A DNA stretch of 64,000 bases from Haloimpatiens massiliensis. GTDB taxonomy: Bacteria > Bacillota > Clostridia > Clostridiales > Clostridiaceae. The stretch covers positions 1,149,422 to 1,213,421 of the forward strand of contig NZ_LT854640.1 of NCBI RefSeq assembly GCF_900184255.1. The letters are read 5' to 3'. The position numbers and the translations under genes are program-made. Below are positions 18,049 to 29,400 of this stretch, one piece after another (positions within the stretch are counted from its first letter, which is position 1; every line of letters begins with the position of its first letter). Under the pieces are notes generated by a model, which did not search any database, was not told the origin of the DNA, and saw only the letters and a list, made by a program, of their open reading frames with translations.

Positions 18049-19350
18049 TTATTTATGAGTCATTATATTCAATATTAATTTATCTGTTTGAAGCATTCCT
18101 TCTCTTCCAATTTGAGCTATATTCCTGATGGTTTTTTCCACGTCTTTTTCTATTATTCCCTCTTTTTCTGATATAACTATATTATTCATGGCTAAAAGTG
18201 AAGATTGTACTGCAGCACTTACTCCTGTAGATACTTTTAGAGCACAGCCTGTTTTTGCTCCATCACATATCATACCTGATATATTTCCAACCATATTTTT
18301 AATAGAATAATTTATTTCCTTAAGTTGTCCACCTAAAAGATATGTAATACCACAGCTTGCACCTGCAGAAGCTACCACACAGCCACACAAAGCCGATAAT
18401 CTTCCTAAATAAGTTTTAATATGAATTGCTACTAAATTACTTAAAACCAAAGCTCTTGCTAATTTTTCAGAGCTAACATTTAATTTTTCTGCCACTGCTA
18501 CCACAGGGAGCATAACTGTTAATCCTTGATTACCACTACCAGAGTTACTCATAACTGGATACATACATCCTGCCATTCTTGCATCTGATGCAGCAGCAGT
18601 TAATGCCATAGCATAGTTCTGAATATCATCTGATAGTACACCTTTTTTTATATTATCTATAATGGTTTTTCCTACATTTAAGCCATAGCCTTTTAAGCCT
18701 TCTTCTGCTATTTTTCTATTCATTTTTGCCCCTTCTAAAATAAATTCTATATCCTCTAGGGGACTATTTATAGCAAAATCATATATATCTTCAACACTTA
18801 ATTTTATACAATGCTCTTTATTTTTATCTTTATCAATAGATACTTCTGCTTCTTCTTCATCCTCTACTTGAAATAAAATCTCTTCATTTAGCTGAACTAA
18901 AACTAAATTATTGTGTTTATCCTTTATAATGGCCTTTGAAATATTTTTTTCACTTACGCATTGAACCTCTATATAAAGTTTATTGGGTACAGCTTTTGTA
19001 TTTACTGATACTTTTCCACCCTTTAACATATCTTTTGCATCTTCTATATTTTGCTTAGTTATATCCTTTAAAACTTCTAATTCCACATTAGGATTTCCTC
19101 CAATAGCACCTAATGCTGCCGCTATATCTAGTCCTGTCATACCGGTTCCCGGTATACCTACACCCATTCCGTTCTTTAATATATTATCACTTACAAAAAC
19201 TTTTATTAATTCAGGATAAGAATTTAAAGCCTCCTTAGCTTTTGCAGCTGCTAAAGCCACTGCAATTGGCTCTGTACATCCTAATGCTGGAACTACCTCC
19301 GATTTAAGTATTTCTATAAAACCTTTACATCCACACTCATCACAAGACAT
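18049..19350 (-). CDS. L-cysteine desulfidase / serine dehydratase-like Fe-S enzyme (UPF0597, CyuA family)
   Basis: 433-residue cytoplasmic enzyme of the family that includes L-cysteine desulfidase and the alpha subunit of iron-sulfur L-serine dehydratase. The N-terminal motif VVPALGCTEPIAVA and conserved cysteines in the C-terminal half (for example GCMYPVMSNSGSGNQG, ALCGCVVASAG, MICDGAKTGCALK) are the Fe-S and active-site signature. The expected reaction is breakdown of L-cysteine to sulfide, ammonia and pyruvate. The ATG at 19350 has AAAGGAT at good distance; an ATG three codons earlier is too close to that site. Monocistronic, with a terminator downstream. Confidence 0.87.
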   Translation of the reverse strand: MSCDECGCKGFIEILKSEVVPALGCTEPIAVALAAAKAKEALNSYPELIKVFVSDNILKNGMGVGIPGTGMTGLDIAAALGAIGGNPNVELEVLKDITKQNIEDAKDMLKGGKVSVNTKAVPNKLYIEVQCVSEKNISKAIIKDKHNNLVLVQLNEEILFQVEDEEEAEVSIDKDKNKEHCIKLSVEDIYDFAINSPLEDIEFILEGAKMNRKIAEEGLKGYGLNVGKTIIDNIKKGVLSDDIQNYAMALTAAASDARMAGCMYPVMSNSGSGNQGLTVMLPVVAVAEKLNVSSEKLARALVLSNLVAIHIKTYLGRLSALCGCVVASAGASCGITYLLGGQLKEINYSIKNMVGNISGMICDGAKTGCALKVSTGVSAAVQSSLLAMNNIVISEKEGIIEKDVEKTIRNIAQIGREGMLQTDKLILNIMTHK

Positions 19351-19609
19351 TGTATTCATCCTTTCTGTTTATACTTCATAATTTTCGTTAAATTGAAGTA
19401 ATTTTTTCACTAATATAATAATAATGAATGAATTCCTATTTTTCAAGTTTTAAATATTTCATTTATGGAATTTAGCCTTATTTTTTATTAAATATCATAG
19501 TATTTTTATTGAATTCCTCTTTCACAGGCAAACAAAAATTATCTTATGTGTTTGAGTTTATTCTTTTATAAAACATAAATCAAAAACATAAATTAAAATT
19601 TGTCTATTG

Positions 19610-20050
19610 TTACAATTTATGCATATAAATTTTTTCTTCTGAACCCCATGGAGCAATTTTACGGTCTATGACTTGGAAACCGTATTTTTCATATAAATTT
19701 TCATGGTCACTTACTATATGCACTTTATCAAAACCAATTGACTTTAAATAATCCATTGCATACTGAATTAGTTTTTGGCTTAGTCTATTTCCTCTATATT
19801 CTTCGTCAACGAACATAAAGCCAATGTAGGGCGTATAGCATACATTTGGAATGCAATCTGTCTTTGCAACCGTACAATATCCACAGATCTTCTCATTGTA
19901 AAAAGCAACTATAACTCTTTCCCATTGTTTAAATTCATTATTGTCCATATCATTAGCTAATGATTTTCCTGCTTTCCATGAACAACTCTCTGCATAATTT
20001 CTTACTCTGCTCCAAATCTCATCTGATGATGTAATTGTTGTAAATTTCAT
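19610..20050 (-). CDS. GNAT-family N-acetyltransferase
   Basis: 146 residues. The acetyl-CoA-binding motif is YRGNRLSQKLIQYAMDYLK, and the closing pattern ENLYEKYGFQV is typical for the GNAT fold. GGAGGAAAT precedes the ATG. Followed by about 250 bases without a gene, and preceded at close distance by the CHAP-domain gene, with which it may be co-transcribed. Substrate unknown. Confidence 0.87.
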   Translation of the reverse strand: MKFTTITSSDEIWSRVRNYAESCSWKAGKSLANDMDNNEFKQWERVIVAFYNEKICGYCTVAKTDCIPNVCYTPYIGFMFVDEEYRGNRLSQKLIQYAMDYLKSIGFDKVHIVSDHENLYEKYGFQVIDRKIAPWGSEEKIYMHKL

Positions 20051-20110
20051 ATTTTATTTCCTCCAAAATTAAGAATAGGAGGATTATTATACGAAATTGG
20101 AGTTTGCCGC

Positions 20111-20644
20111 TTACAGGGTATGCTCATTTTCATTATACGAGAAGTTCTCTGGAATACGAATGTATGCTCGTATATGTGAATTTTTCTTTCGCTCAATTAT
20201 CCCAGAAATATTATTGATATTACCTTCTGCTACAACAATTGAATTGGCTTTATTTTCTATAACAATTCCGATGTGGTCATGCTCTGAGTTATTAAAAACC
20301 TTATCAAAGAGTACAACATCTCCTATTTCAGGTGTATAAGAATCATTAGTACCTAAAACATATCCTATTCTGTCATCTGCTAAAGCCCATTCCTCCCAAG
20401 CACCGCAACCTGCCAAATTACATGAACGACATTCCTTTGGACGTATTGGAATGTCATAACCTGCTTTTTTGCAACAATAATACACAAATGCAGCACACCA
20501 ATTTCTATCAGCTTTTTCTAACGACCAGTTTGGAAACCCATATATTGTTAAATCAATATTTGGTTCTGTCTGCATGACAAATCCGTGAAAACATTTTAAG
20601 GCCTCCGTTTTTGCTATTTTTGCCAAAGTGCTTTTTGTACTCAT
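20111..20644 (-). CDS. CHAP-domain cysteine amidase/peptidase without export signal
   Basis: 177 residues. The catalytic Cys lies in NWCAAFVYYCCKKAG, the His in HDHIGIVIE and a third polar residue in VAEGN, matching the CHAP/NlpC-type fold of peptidoglycan amidases. There is no signal peptide, no transmembrane segment and no cell-wall-binding domain, so it either acts in the cytoplasm, needs a holin, or is exported otherwise. GAGGTG precedes the ATG. It lies between a GNAT gene and sbcC, not next to other lysis genes. Confidence 0.8.
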   Translation of the reverse strand: MSTKSTLAKIAKTEALKCFHGFVMQTEPNIDLTIYGFPNWSLEKADRNWCAAFVYYCCKKAGYDIPIRPKECRSCNLAGCGAWEEWALADDRIGYVLGTNDSYTPEIGDVVLFDKVFNNSEHDHIGIVIENKANSIVVAEGNINNISGIIERKKNSHIRAYIRIPENFSYNENEHTL

Positions 20645-20721
20645 TTTGCACCTCTATAAATTACTATTTTCGAAACAATATCTCGTGTGTAATTTTTTTA
20701 ATGCCACAGCCCCATTTTTTC

Positions 20722-23700
20722 TTAACTGTATTCCATTTTTACTTCGCTTCCATTTACTCCTGCCACTGGAGCACTTACTATAAGCTTAACTGGAACTCTA
20801 TTTTTTAATTCTTCCACATGACTTATGATTCCCACTGCTAAGTTTTCGCTTCTAAGTTTTTCTAATGATGTCATTACTACATCTAAAAGATCATTGTCTA
20901 AAGTTCCAAATCCTTCATCTAAGAAGAAAAACTGTAGTGGAGCACTACCTTTTAATTGAATTTGTGATGAAAGTGCTAAAGCTAAGGATAGGGATGTTAG
21001 GAAGGTTTCGCCACCTGATAAAGTGCTTGTATGCCTTCTAGCGCCTCCATTAAAGTCATCTCTCATTATAAAATTACCATCCACATCTATTTCTAAAGCA
21101 TATCTTCCCTTAGTAATACTTTTCAACCTCTTTGAAGCCTCTATAGCTATATACTTCAGTTCATTCATAGCCACAAATTCTACAAATTTATTTCCTTTTA
21201 CTAAATCGTCTAACTCCTGACATAAACTATATTTATGCTGATATTTTTCCTTTCTTTCTATTAGCTTTAACACTTCCTCTAAATCCCTTATGGTATCATC
21301 TAATTCCTTTTTCTTTTGCGCCTTTATTTCTATGCATTCATTTAAATTTTCTTGCAGTTGAAATTTATACTCTTTTGTCTGCTGCCACTGCTCTTCAGTA
21401 ATATCTCTTCCACTGATTTTATCTTCTAATCTTTTTATATTATCCTCTAATTTTATTTTATCATCTTCATATTTATTTATTATTTGCTGCAGATTCTCTA
21501 TATGTTCTTTGGTTATAAAATACTCTAAAACCTGTTTTTCATCTTTAAAGCTACACTCCTTTAATTTAATGTATAAATTTTCTTTTTGATTCTTTAATAT
21601 GCCATTTAAAGTCTCTAAATTTTTCTCTAAGCTAGATTTTTCTTTGTCACAATTATTTTTTTCATTCTTTTTTAATTCTAATTTATCTCTTAGAGATTTT
21701 TCAGTGGTGTTTATATAGTCTATTTCCTTGTTAACTTTTAATATAGATTCCTCAGGATCTTCTTCTCCACATATTCTTTTTACTTCTTCTCCATATTCAT
21801 CTATGAAATTCTTTTTCTCTGTTCCACTTTGGGTTATTTGCGCTCTTTCACTTTGTAGTTTTGATACTTCCCTTTGTATTTCTTCCCTTTTCTTATTTAA
21901 TTTATCTACTGCTCTTCTCTTTTCTTTTTCTTGTTTTTTAAGTTTAACTATCTCTTCATCCCAAATTTTTATTTTCTTTATTTCCAATTCTATATTTTCT
22001 ACCTCTAATACTTTTATAATATCTGTGTATTCTTTAAATACATTAGAGCACTTGCCATTTGCATCTTTTAAATCCTCATTTATACTTTTCAAATTATATT
22101 GTGCCGCATTTATTTTTTCCTCTAGGGATGTATACATTTTATCAATAGAAGCCTTTTCTTCCCTCTTATGCTCTAAATCCCTCTCTAAATTATTAAGTTC
22201 TTCATTCCACTTATTTATTTTTTCCTTTAAATTAGTAAAATGGACTTCTTTAGCCTTTACCTCTTCTTGTAACTTTTCTATATCTATTCCTTCTAATTCT
22301 TTATTTACTTTTTTAAGTTCCTCTTCTGAATACTGCTGATCTCTATGAACTGCTGCCATGTTAATATTATAATGGTTAATATTTTCCTTAAGGGCTTCAC
22401 ATTTTTCTTTTAATTCTCTGTTTAACTCTTCCACATGTTTTAATTCATCTTCACCTATAAAATTGGCTTTTTTCACATGGTGAGTGGATCCACATACTGG
22501 ACAAGGATTTCCTTCTTGTAGCTCCTTTGCCAGCATTGCTGCAATGTTTTCATTGTACTTTTCCTTAAATAATTTTTCACCATTTTTAAGTTCATTTATC
22601 TCATGGTCATACTCTAAATTTAAAGAATTAATTTTTTCCTGAAGTTCTTTCTTTTTCAACAAAATATCTTCATATTTTTTATCTAATTTCCCTTTAGTAT
22701 CTAAACATACCAATATCTTTTCTTTTCTTTCTTTTACTGAAGTCACTTCCTGCTGAGCTTTTAATAAAGTTTCTCCATCTCCTGGACACTTCTTTTGAGT
22801 AGCTTCTCTATTTTCTATTAAACCACTTATTGAACTATCTAAATTTATCTTTTTATTCTTTATTTCTATGAACTGTTTTTCATTGTTCTTTATAGCTTCA
22901 CTAAAGGTATTATATTTTTTATTTAATAAAGTTATATTTTCATCTAATTCCTTATATTTGCAATACTTATCATATGCACTATAGATGGAATTTCTATACT
23001 CTGGAGATATAGTCTTATTGCTTAAACTTTTTTCTAATTCCTCCAAATCATTAATTAAAACTTCTCTTTTTGTAGTTATATCTAATAAAGCTGACTCTAG
23101 GGATTTTATCTTTTTATTTAAATTATCGTACTTAAATCTTAACTCCTGTCTTTCCTTTTCAACTTCCTTTACTCTTTTATTTATATCCACTGCTCTAGAT
23201 AGCTCTGTAGCCTTTTTAACCAACTTTGGAGTTTTTTCTCTTTGATTTTCTAAAGCAACTTCATATTCCTTTTGAAGCAATAAAAGTTTTTGATTTATGT
23301 CTATTAAAAGTTCTTCTTTTTCTTTTAATTTAGTTTCATTTATCTTTACACTATTTTCAGTGTTTTTAACTTCATCTATAAAAGGCTTAATATTAAAGGC
23401 ATTTTTTCCATATTCTAATTTTAGCTTTTTATTCTCAATGGCTTCTGCTTTTTTCACCAATTCACTTTGCTGTTGAATATAGTTTTGAAGTTCTTTTTTG
23501 GTATTCCACAAAATAGTATACTCTTCATATAACTTATCTATCTTTTCTTTTTCCTTCTTTAATGCTTGTTCTTTTTCCTCTAAATTTTTTAATTCTTCTT
23601 TTAAAGTATCTACTTTTTCTTTAGATACATCATTATATCTGTTTAACTCTCCATTTAGCTCTATTAATCTCTTTTCTTCCTGATCCTTTAGTTTTTTAAT

Positions 23701-24252
23701 TTTCTCCCTAAGTCCTCTGCCATAACGTTCTAGTTTAAATATTCTTTCTAGCATACTTCTTCTATCTACCCCAGTTAGTTTTAAAAATTCACTAAATTTA
23801 CCCTGAGGAAGCACTACAGATCTGGTAAAATCATCTACAGAAAGTCCTATTATACTTTCCACTGCATTTCTAACATTTACCGCACCCTCTGCTATTACTT
23901 CATTGTTTTCTCCATTTAATTTATATATTCTAGCTAAGGTGGTCTTGTATCCACCATTTTTGTCCACCTTAATACATCTATCACATTGATACTCTTTAAT
24001 ATCGTTTCCTAACCCAATAGAAAAGGTATAGCTTACTTCTAATCTATCACTTTCTGAATTAATAAACCCTTTGTTATCTCTAGTAATTTTACCATATAGA
24101 GCCATAGTTATACCGTCTAATATAGTAGATTTCCCACTGCCTGTAGGTCCAAATATGCCAAAAAATCCTTTCTCTGTAAGTTCATTAAAAGGTATCTTTT
24201 GTTCCTGAACGAAGCTATTTAAGCCTTTAATTTTCAGAAGTATAGGTTTCAT
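20722..24252 (-). CDS. sbcC: SbcC, ATPase subunit of the SbcCD nuclease
   Basis: SMC-like ATPase (1176 residues) that with SbcD opens DNA hairpins and processes double-strand ends. The N-terminal Walker A is GPTGSGKST; long coiled coils follow, meeting at a zinc-hook CPVC near the middle; the C-terminus has the ABC signature TLSGGETFLTSL and Walker B FFLDEGFGTLD. GAGGTGAT before the ATG lies inside sbcD, and the two genes overlap by 26 bases. Length and domain order are typical. Confidence 0.96.
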   Translation of the reverse strand: MKPILLKIKGLNSFVQEQKIPFNELTEKGFFGIFGPTGSGKSTILDGITMALYGKITRDNKGFINSESDRLEVSYTFSIGLGNDIKEYQCDRCIKVDKNGGYKTTLARIYKLNGENNEVIAEGAVNVRNAVESIIGLSVDDFTRSVVLPQGKFSEFLKLTGVDRRSMLERIFKLERYGRGLREKIKKLKDQEEKRLIELNGELNRYNDVSKEKVDTLKEELKNLEEKEQALKKEKEKIDKLYEEYTILWNTKKELQNYIQQQSELVKKAEAIENKKLKLEYGKNAFNIKPFIDEVKNTENSVKINETKLKEKEELLIDINQKLLLLQKEYEVALENQREKTPKLVKKATELSRAVDINKRVKEVEKERQELRFKYDNLNKKIKSLESALLDITTKREVLINDLEELEKSLSNKTISPEYRNSIYSAYDKYCKYKELDENITLLNKKYNTFSEAIKNNEKQFIEIKNKKINLDSSISGLIENREATQKKCPGDGETLLKAQQEVTSVKERKEKILVCLDTKGKLDKKYEDILLKKKELQEKINSLNLEYDHEINELKNGEKLFKEKYNENIAAMLAKELQEGNPCPVCGSTHHVKKANFIGEDELKHVEELNRELKEKCEALKENINHYNINMAAVHRDQQYSEEELKKVNKELEGIDIEKLQEEVKAKEVHFTNLKEKINKWNEELNNLERDLEHKREEKASIDKMYTSLEEKINAAQYNLKSINEDLKDANGKCSNVFKEYTDIIKVLEVENIELEIKKIKIWDEEIVKLKKQEKEKRRAVDKLNKKREEIQREVSKLQSERAQITQSGTEKKNFIDEYGEEVKRICGEEDPEESILKVNKEIDYINTTEKSLRDKLELKKNEKNNCDKEKSSLEKNLETLNGILKNQKENLYIKLKECSFKDEKQVLEYFITKEHIENLQQIINKYEDDKIKLEDNIKRLEDKISGRDITEEQWQQTKEYKFQLQENLNECIEIKAQKKKELDDTIRDLEEVLKLIERKEKYQHKYSLCQELDDLVKGNKFVEFVAMNELKYIAIEASKRLKSITKGRYALEIDVDGNFIMRDDFNGGARRHTSTLSGGETFLTSLSLALALSSQIQLKGSAPLQFFFLDEGFGTLDNDLLDVVMTSLEKLRSENLAVGIISHVEELKNRVPVKLIVSAPVAGVNGSEVKMEYS

Positions 24253-25465
24253 TTTCCATCACCTCTTCTTCATGTTCATTGACTATATTTAAAAACAAAT
24301 CTAATATATCCTTATCAGGCTCCACTTTTCTCTCATATTTATAAAATTCCTTAAAAACTTCTTCCATACTTTTTTCCGTTAAATTTTCATATACCTCATC
24401 ATCTTCTTCCCCTTGAATTTTAGGAAGTATTTGAACTATATCATTTTTATAACTCTTCATTTCCTTTATTTCTTCCTGAAGAATTACTCTATCCGTATAT
24501 ATTTCTATATAAGCCCAAACATCTCTATCACTGTTTTCTTTACATTTATCTATGGCCTCTTCCACACCATGACATTTCCAAACTTCTATAGGCTTATAAT
24601 TTTTAAAATAAACTTCCTCTATTTCTGCTTCTTTACCTTTAGATACCTCTACTATATAAGCACAATTAGCATTATTTCTTTCACTTTTACTGTATTGAAT
24701 AGGTGCACCCGAATATCTTATTCTTCCATCAGTGCCCTTTACTTTCTGGGGCTTATGTAGATGTCCTAATGCTATGTATTGAGCTTTTTTAGGTAACTTA
24801 TTAGCATCTACTGTTAGACTCCCCCCTAATTGAATAGGCCTTTCAGAATCAGAACTCTCTCCACCTAAAACAAATAAATGAGATACCACTAAGTTTATAG
24901 TATCTTCTCTAAACTTTTCTGATAGTTTTAAAAATATATCTCCTATCTTTTCTGAGTAATCCTTTTGTCTTTCCTCTTCGGATAGTTTATCTGATATAAT
25001 TTCATTTAATCTCTTTTCACTAGGATATGGCATTGCAAGAATAATAGCTTTTTCTCCATTTATTTCTATTTCGAAATATCCTTCATCTGCTTCTATTATA
25101 TTAGCTTCACCACACTTACCAACGCTTACTACACTTCTAGGTGTCCCTAAAAGTATTATACCCTGCTGGTGGGCAATGGGAGATGCTGCTTCCAGCCTAT
25201 CTGGATTATCATGATTACCTGATATCACCAAAACAACTCTTTTCCCATTACAGCTTATTTCTCTAAGTGCTTTATAAAACAAACCCTCCGCTCTTGCTGG
25301 AGGATTGCTATTATCGTATATGTCTCCGGATATTATTATCATATCCGGATTTTCACAGTTTACCATATCTACAAACTCATCTATAAATTTCTCTTGTTCA
25401 TCTAACCTACTATAACCCTCTAACATTTTTCCCAAATGCCAGTCTGAAGTATGAATAAACTTCAC
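24227..25465 (-). CDS. sbcD: SbcD, nuclease subunit of SbcCD
   Basis: Mre11-type metallophosphoesterase of 412 residues. The metal-binding motifs are in order: HTSDWHLG, SGDIYDN, SGNHDNPD, VVSHLF and ALGHLHKPQ. The GTG start at 25465 has GAGGGGTGAT upstream. It overlaps sbcC and follows yhaM by 13 bases, so these genes form one unit with addAB probably upstream. Confidence 0.96.
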   Translation of the reverse strand: MKFIHTSDWHLGKMLEGYSRLDEQEKFIDEFVDMVNCENPDMIIISGDIYDNSNPPARAEGLFYKALREISCNGKRVVLVISGNHDNPDRLEAASPIAHQQGIILLGTPRSVVSVGKCGEANIIEADEGYFEIEINGEKAIILAMPYPSEKRLNEIISDKLSEEERQKDYSEKIGDIFLKLSEKFREDTINLVVSHLFVLGGESSDSERPIQLGGSLTVDANKLPKKAQYIALGHLHKPQKVKGTDGRIRYSGAPIQYSKSERNNANCAYIVEVSKGKEAEIEEVYFKNYKPIEVWKCHGVEEAIDKCKENSDRDVWAYIEIYTDRVILQEEIKEMKSYKNDIVQILPKIQGEEDDEVYENLTEKSMEEVFKEFYKYERKVEPDKDILDLFLNIVNEHEEEVMENETYTSEN

Positions 25466-25478
25466 AAAATCACCCCTC

Positions 25479-26435
25479 TTAAAATTCCCTAGCTTTATAA
25501 ATGGCTCTTTTCTCTAAAGACCAAACTCTATCGGACATACTACCTGGCTCTACATCTTCTAAAGCCTTTTTCATGTCATACATTTTAGCATCCATGTCAT
25601 CCAGTCTATGAAGCATCTCAGCTTCTGGAATCATAGGTTTTTTAGGACTACCATAATCCGCCTCATAATGATGTGAAAGCACCATATGTTCTAGAAGCAT
25701 TTTTATTTCTGGATTTATATTTAATTTTTCTGCAGCAGTTTCTATTTTCTTCACTCCCATTACTATATGTCCTAAAAGCTGACCCTCTATGGTGTATTCA
25801 CTTACAATTCCCAACTCACTAGAAGCCATTTCCTCCATCTTTGATATATCATGAAGTATTATTCCTGAATAAAGTAAATCCTTATTTAAAAATGTATATA
25901 TTTCGCATAATTTTTCTCCAGCTTTAAGCATTGTAGTTATATGATATAATAGTCCTCCTCTTACGGAATGATGGTTACTTTTGGCTGCTGGATAATACAT
26001 TAAAGTTTCCTTATATTCGTTTAAAATGTAATTAACTAATTTTTTTATTTCTTCATTGTTTATTTTTTTAATATACTCTAATACATCATTGTACATTTCT
26101 TCAGAAGTATAAGGTGCCACCGGCACAAAATTTGTTATATCTACTCCATCTTCATCCATCACTTCTCTTATTTTTTCTATTTTAAATTGAAGAGTATTTT
26201 GCCACTCAGTAACCATACCTCTTACTTTCACAAGACTATTAGCACTGTATATTTCATCCTCTTCAGTAGCATTCCAAAGCTTCGCATTTATTTCTCCAGT
26301 TTTATCTGCAAAAGTAAAATCCAAATACTTTTTATTGTTACTGGATGATTTACATTCTACTGACTTTATTAAAAAGAATCCGTCGATTCTATTTCCTGCT
26401 TGAAACTGATTTATGGTCATAACTTGTATATTCAT
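25479..26435 (-). CDS. yhaM: YhaM-type 3'-5' exoribonuclease (OB fold plus HD domain)
   Basis: 318 residues: an N-terminal OB-fold nucleic-acid-binding domain (about 15-90, with FADKTGEINAKLWN) and an HD phosphohydrolase domain with YHITTML, LHDISKM and distal His residues (LSHHYEADYGSP). This is the CBF1/YhaM architecture, involved in RNA decay and maturation in Firmicutes. The ATG at 26435 is preferred because GAGGAG precedes it; a GTG six codons earlier coincides with that site. Confidence 0.9.
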   Translation of the reverse strand: MNIQVMTINQFQAGNRIDGFFLIKSVECKSSSNNKKYLDFTFADKTGEINAKLWNATEEDEIYSANSLVKVRGMVTEWQNTLQFKIEKIREVMDEDGVDITNFVPVAPYTSEEMYNDVLEYIKKINNEEIKKLVNYILNEYKETLMYYPAAKSNHHSVRGGLLYHITTMLKAGEKLCEIYTFLNKDLLYSGIILHDISKMEEMASSELGIVSEYTIEGQLLGHIVMGVKKIETAAEKLNINPEIKMLLEHMVLSHHYEADYGSPKKPMIPEAEMLHRLDDMDAKMYDMKKALEDVEPGSMSDRVWSLEKRAIYKAREF

Positions 26436-26467
26436 ATAAAAATCTCTCCTCACTATTAATTACTATA

Positions 26468-29400
26468 TTATATTGTAACTATGCTATTATTATAAAACAA
26501 ATACAAATATTTTTCACTCACTCTTCTGCCTGTTACGCTTTGGAGAGCTTTAGCATAATATTCTATTTGCACCTTATATCTTTCTTTTATATCTTCTACA
26601 TTCTCTACATAATCTGTCTTATAGTCAAGGAGTATTATATTTCCATTCTCTTCAAAGTAACAGTCAATTATACCCTGAAGCATTATTTTTTCTCCCTCAT
26701 ACAAATCCCTAGGTAATTCTTTGTAAATTTCAGTACTTTTTATATCCATATGAAATGGCACTTCCCTATACACCTTTTCAGCCTTTAACATTCTTTTACC
26801 TATGAAGGATTTGAAAAATTCTATTATTTTATTTATATCTACAGCTCTTCCTTCTTCCTCTGTAATAAATTCTTTTTCAATCATAGTATTTATTTGTTCT
26901 TCTATATCCTGATATTTTTCCACTCTATCAAAGGAAATCCTCTGCATAACTGCATGCATAGCAGTACCTTTTTCCGCTGGCGTTAATCCTTTCTTTTCTA
27001 ATAAAAATAAGGGTTTTTTTACTAATTTAGGAATATATGCACCAGAGTCATACTCTTCTTCCAAAACTTCCTGAAACTTTCTCTTAAGTTCAGTAACAGT
27101 TACCACTGTTGGCATTTCTTGAGACTCTTCATAGGCATATTTATAGTTTAGTTTCTTATCTACTTCTTTATAAATATTATCTTCCATATCTATATTCTGA
27201 TTATTTACCTCTTCTGTTTTAAACATATCTTCCATGGACATTTGCTCTGGATTTAACAATTCCGTACGTGACCACAATTTTACTCTCCATTTAGATGCAT
27301 CTTTTAAAATTTTTATATTTTTTATATCTCCCTTTATTAAAAGCTGTTTTCCCTGTTCATGCCGCATTACACATGGAACTATCCAATCTAAATAATTGTC
27401 AGCATTAGCTCTATGGTATGCAGATAACTTTATACTTTCCTTATCTATGCTGAAATTCCATTTATTTATAGATTTTTCCACATCTTTCACCATGCCCGTT
27501 ATTATAAGTTTTTCTTTAGCCCTAGTGAGTGCTACATATAAAACTCTCATCTCTTCTGAAAGACTTTCTAATTTTATCTTTTTTCTTATTATTCCTTTCA
27601 TTAAAGAAGGATATATTATCCTTTTTTCTAAATCTATACAATCCGGTCCAAATCCCAATTCTTGATGAATTAGTAATCTTTTATTAATATCCATCATATT
27701 AAACTTTTTGCCCATACCAGCTACAATAACCACAGGGAACTCCAATCCCTTACTTTTGTGTATACTCATTATTCTGACTACATTTTCATTTTCCCCTATG
27801 ATTTTAGCACTGCCCATATCGCCACTGCTTTCTTTTAGTCTATTTATAAAGTTTATAAAATTAAATAAACCTTTATAGCTAGTATTTTGATACTGCTTAG
27901 CTCGTTGAAACAACATCTTTAAGTTTGCTTGCCTTTGTTCTCCACCAGGCATAGCCCCTACGTATCCGTAGTATCCTGTACTTTTATATAAAAACCAAAT
28001 AAATTCATCTAAAGGCATGTGTATAGATCTTTCTCTCCACATTTTCATATTGGTTAAAAATCCTTCTATTTTATTTGATAGTTCCCCCCCTACTTCTATT
28101 ATTTTATCCTTAGACTTGTTACTTTTGTGTTTATACATGTCAGATAGAATATTTTCAGTAGCTGAAGTATGTGACTTCTCACTTGATTCAATTTGTTGTT
28201 TAACTATATCCATCATTTTTTCATAATAACTGTCTTCTTTACTATTTATCTTTATTTCTATTAATTCCTCTTGAGTAAAGCCGCCTATAGGAGAATTCAT
28301 TAAAGCTAACATAGGTATATCCTGTATTGGATTATCTATTACTTGAAGCAAACTCATCATGGTTTTTATCTCTATTGTTTGAAAATATCCCGTCCCAGTA
28401 TCTGCATACACAGGTATTCCTTTTTCTTTAAACTCTTCCATAAATACTGGAGCCCACTTTTGTGTACTTCTAAGTAGCACCACTACGTCCCTATAGGTTA
28501 CCTCTTTATATTGACCACTATCCTTATTAAAAACCATAAATTTTTCATCTTTATTATTTATAAGTTCATTAATTCTATTTGCAACCATTCTAGCTTCTAT
28601 TTGTATGTTTGAAGGATTATCCTCCTCTATGCTTTCTTCCAGTCCATTTTCTATAGAAACATCATTATCTTTGTTTTCTATTAAGTGTAATTCTACTGGA
28701 CCACCTACTTTAAAATCACTCTCTTCTTCTTTATAATCTGCTCCTAAATTTAACTTTTCTTCGTCATCATATTCTAACTCTCCAACACTCTCACTCATTA
28801 TTTGCTTAAATATAAAGTTTATTCCTTCTATAACTTCTTTTCTACTTCTAAAGTTCTTATATAAAAGTACCTTTCTATATAAACTTCCTTCTTCTTGTGA
28901 GTAGCTGTTGTATTTACCTAAAAATATTTCTGGCTTTGCCTGTCTAAATCTATAAATACTTTGCTTTATATCCCCTACCATAAAAATATTAGGCTCTTCT
29001 TTTCTACCTACAATATTTATTATAGCTTCCTGTATAGTATTTGTATCTTGATATTCATCTACCAATATTTCTCCATAAGAATTTCTAAGTTCCATTGCTA
29101 TTTCAGAAGGTACTACTTTTTCTCCTTCAGTTTTAGTTAATATCTTAAGACACATATGTTCAAAGTCATTGAAGTCTATAAGCCCTCTTTCTCTTTTCTT
29201 TTTAGAAAATTCCTCTGAAAACTCCATAACCAGTGTGCAAAGACTATATATCACAGGATATAAGCATTTAAAATCTTCTTTTATATCTTCATAGCTAAAA
29301 GGCGATACTTCATCTTTAATGGAATTAATGCCTTTTTTAACTTCTTCTCTTAACTTCTTAACAATCTCCTGTTTATCCTTATCTACACCTTTTTTGCATC

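Noticed and set aside
21728..22339. A 203-codon plus-strand open frame inside sbcC
   Set aside because: It is antisense to the coiled-coil region of SbcC, whose minus-strand frame is complete and has all family motifs; composition is the Ser/Phe/Leu-rich type produced by reading Glu/Lys-rich helices backwards, and no ribosome site precedes it.
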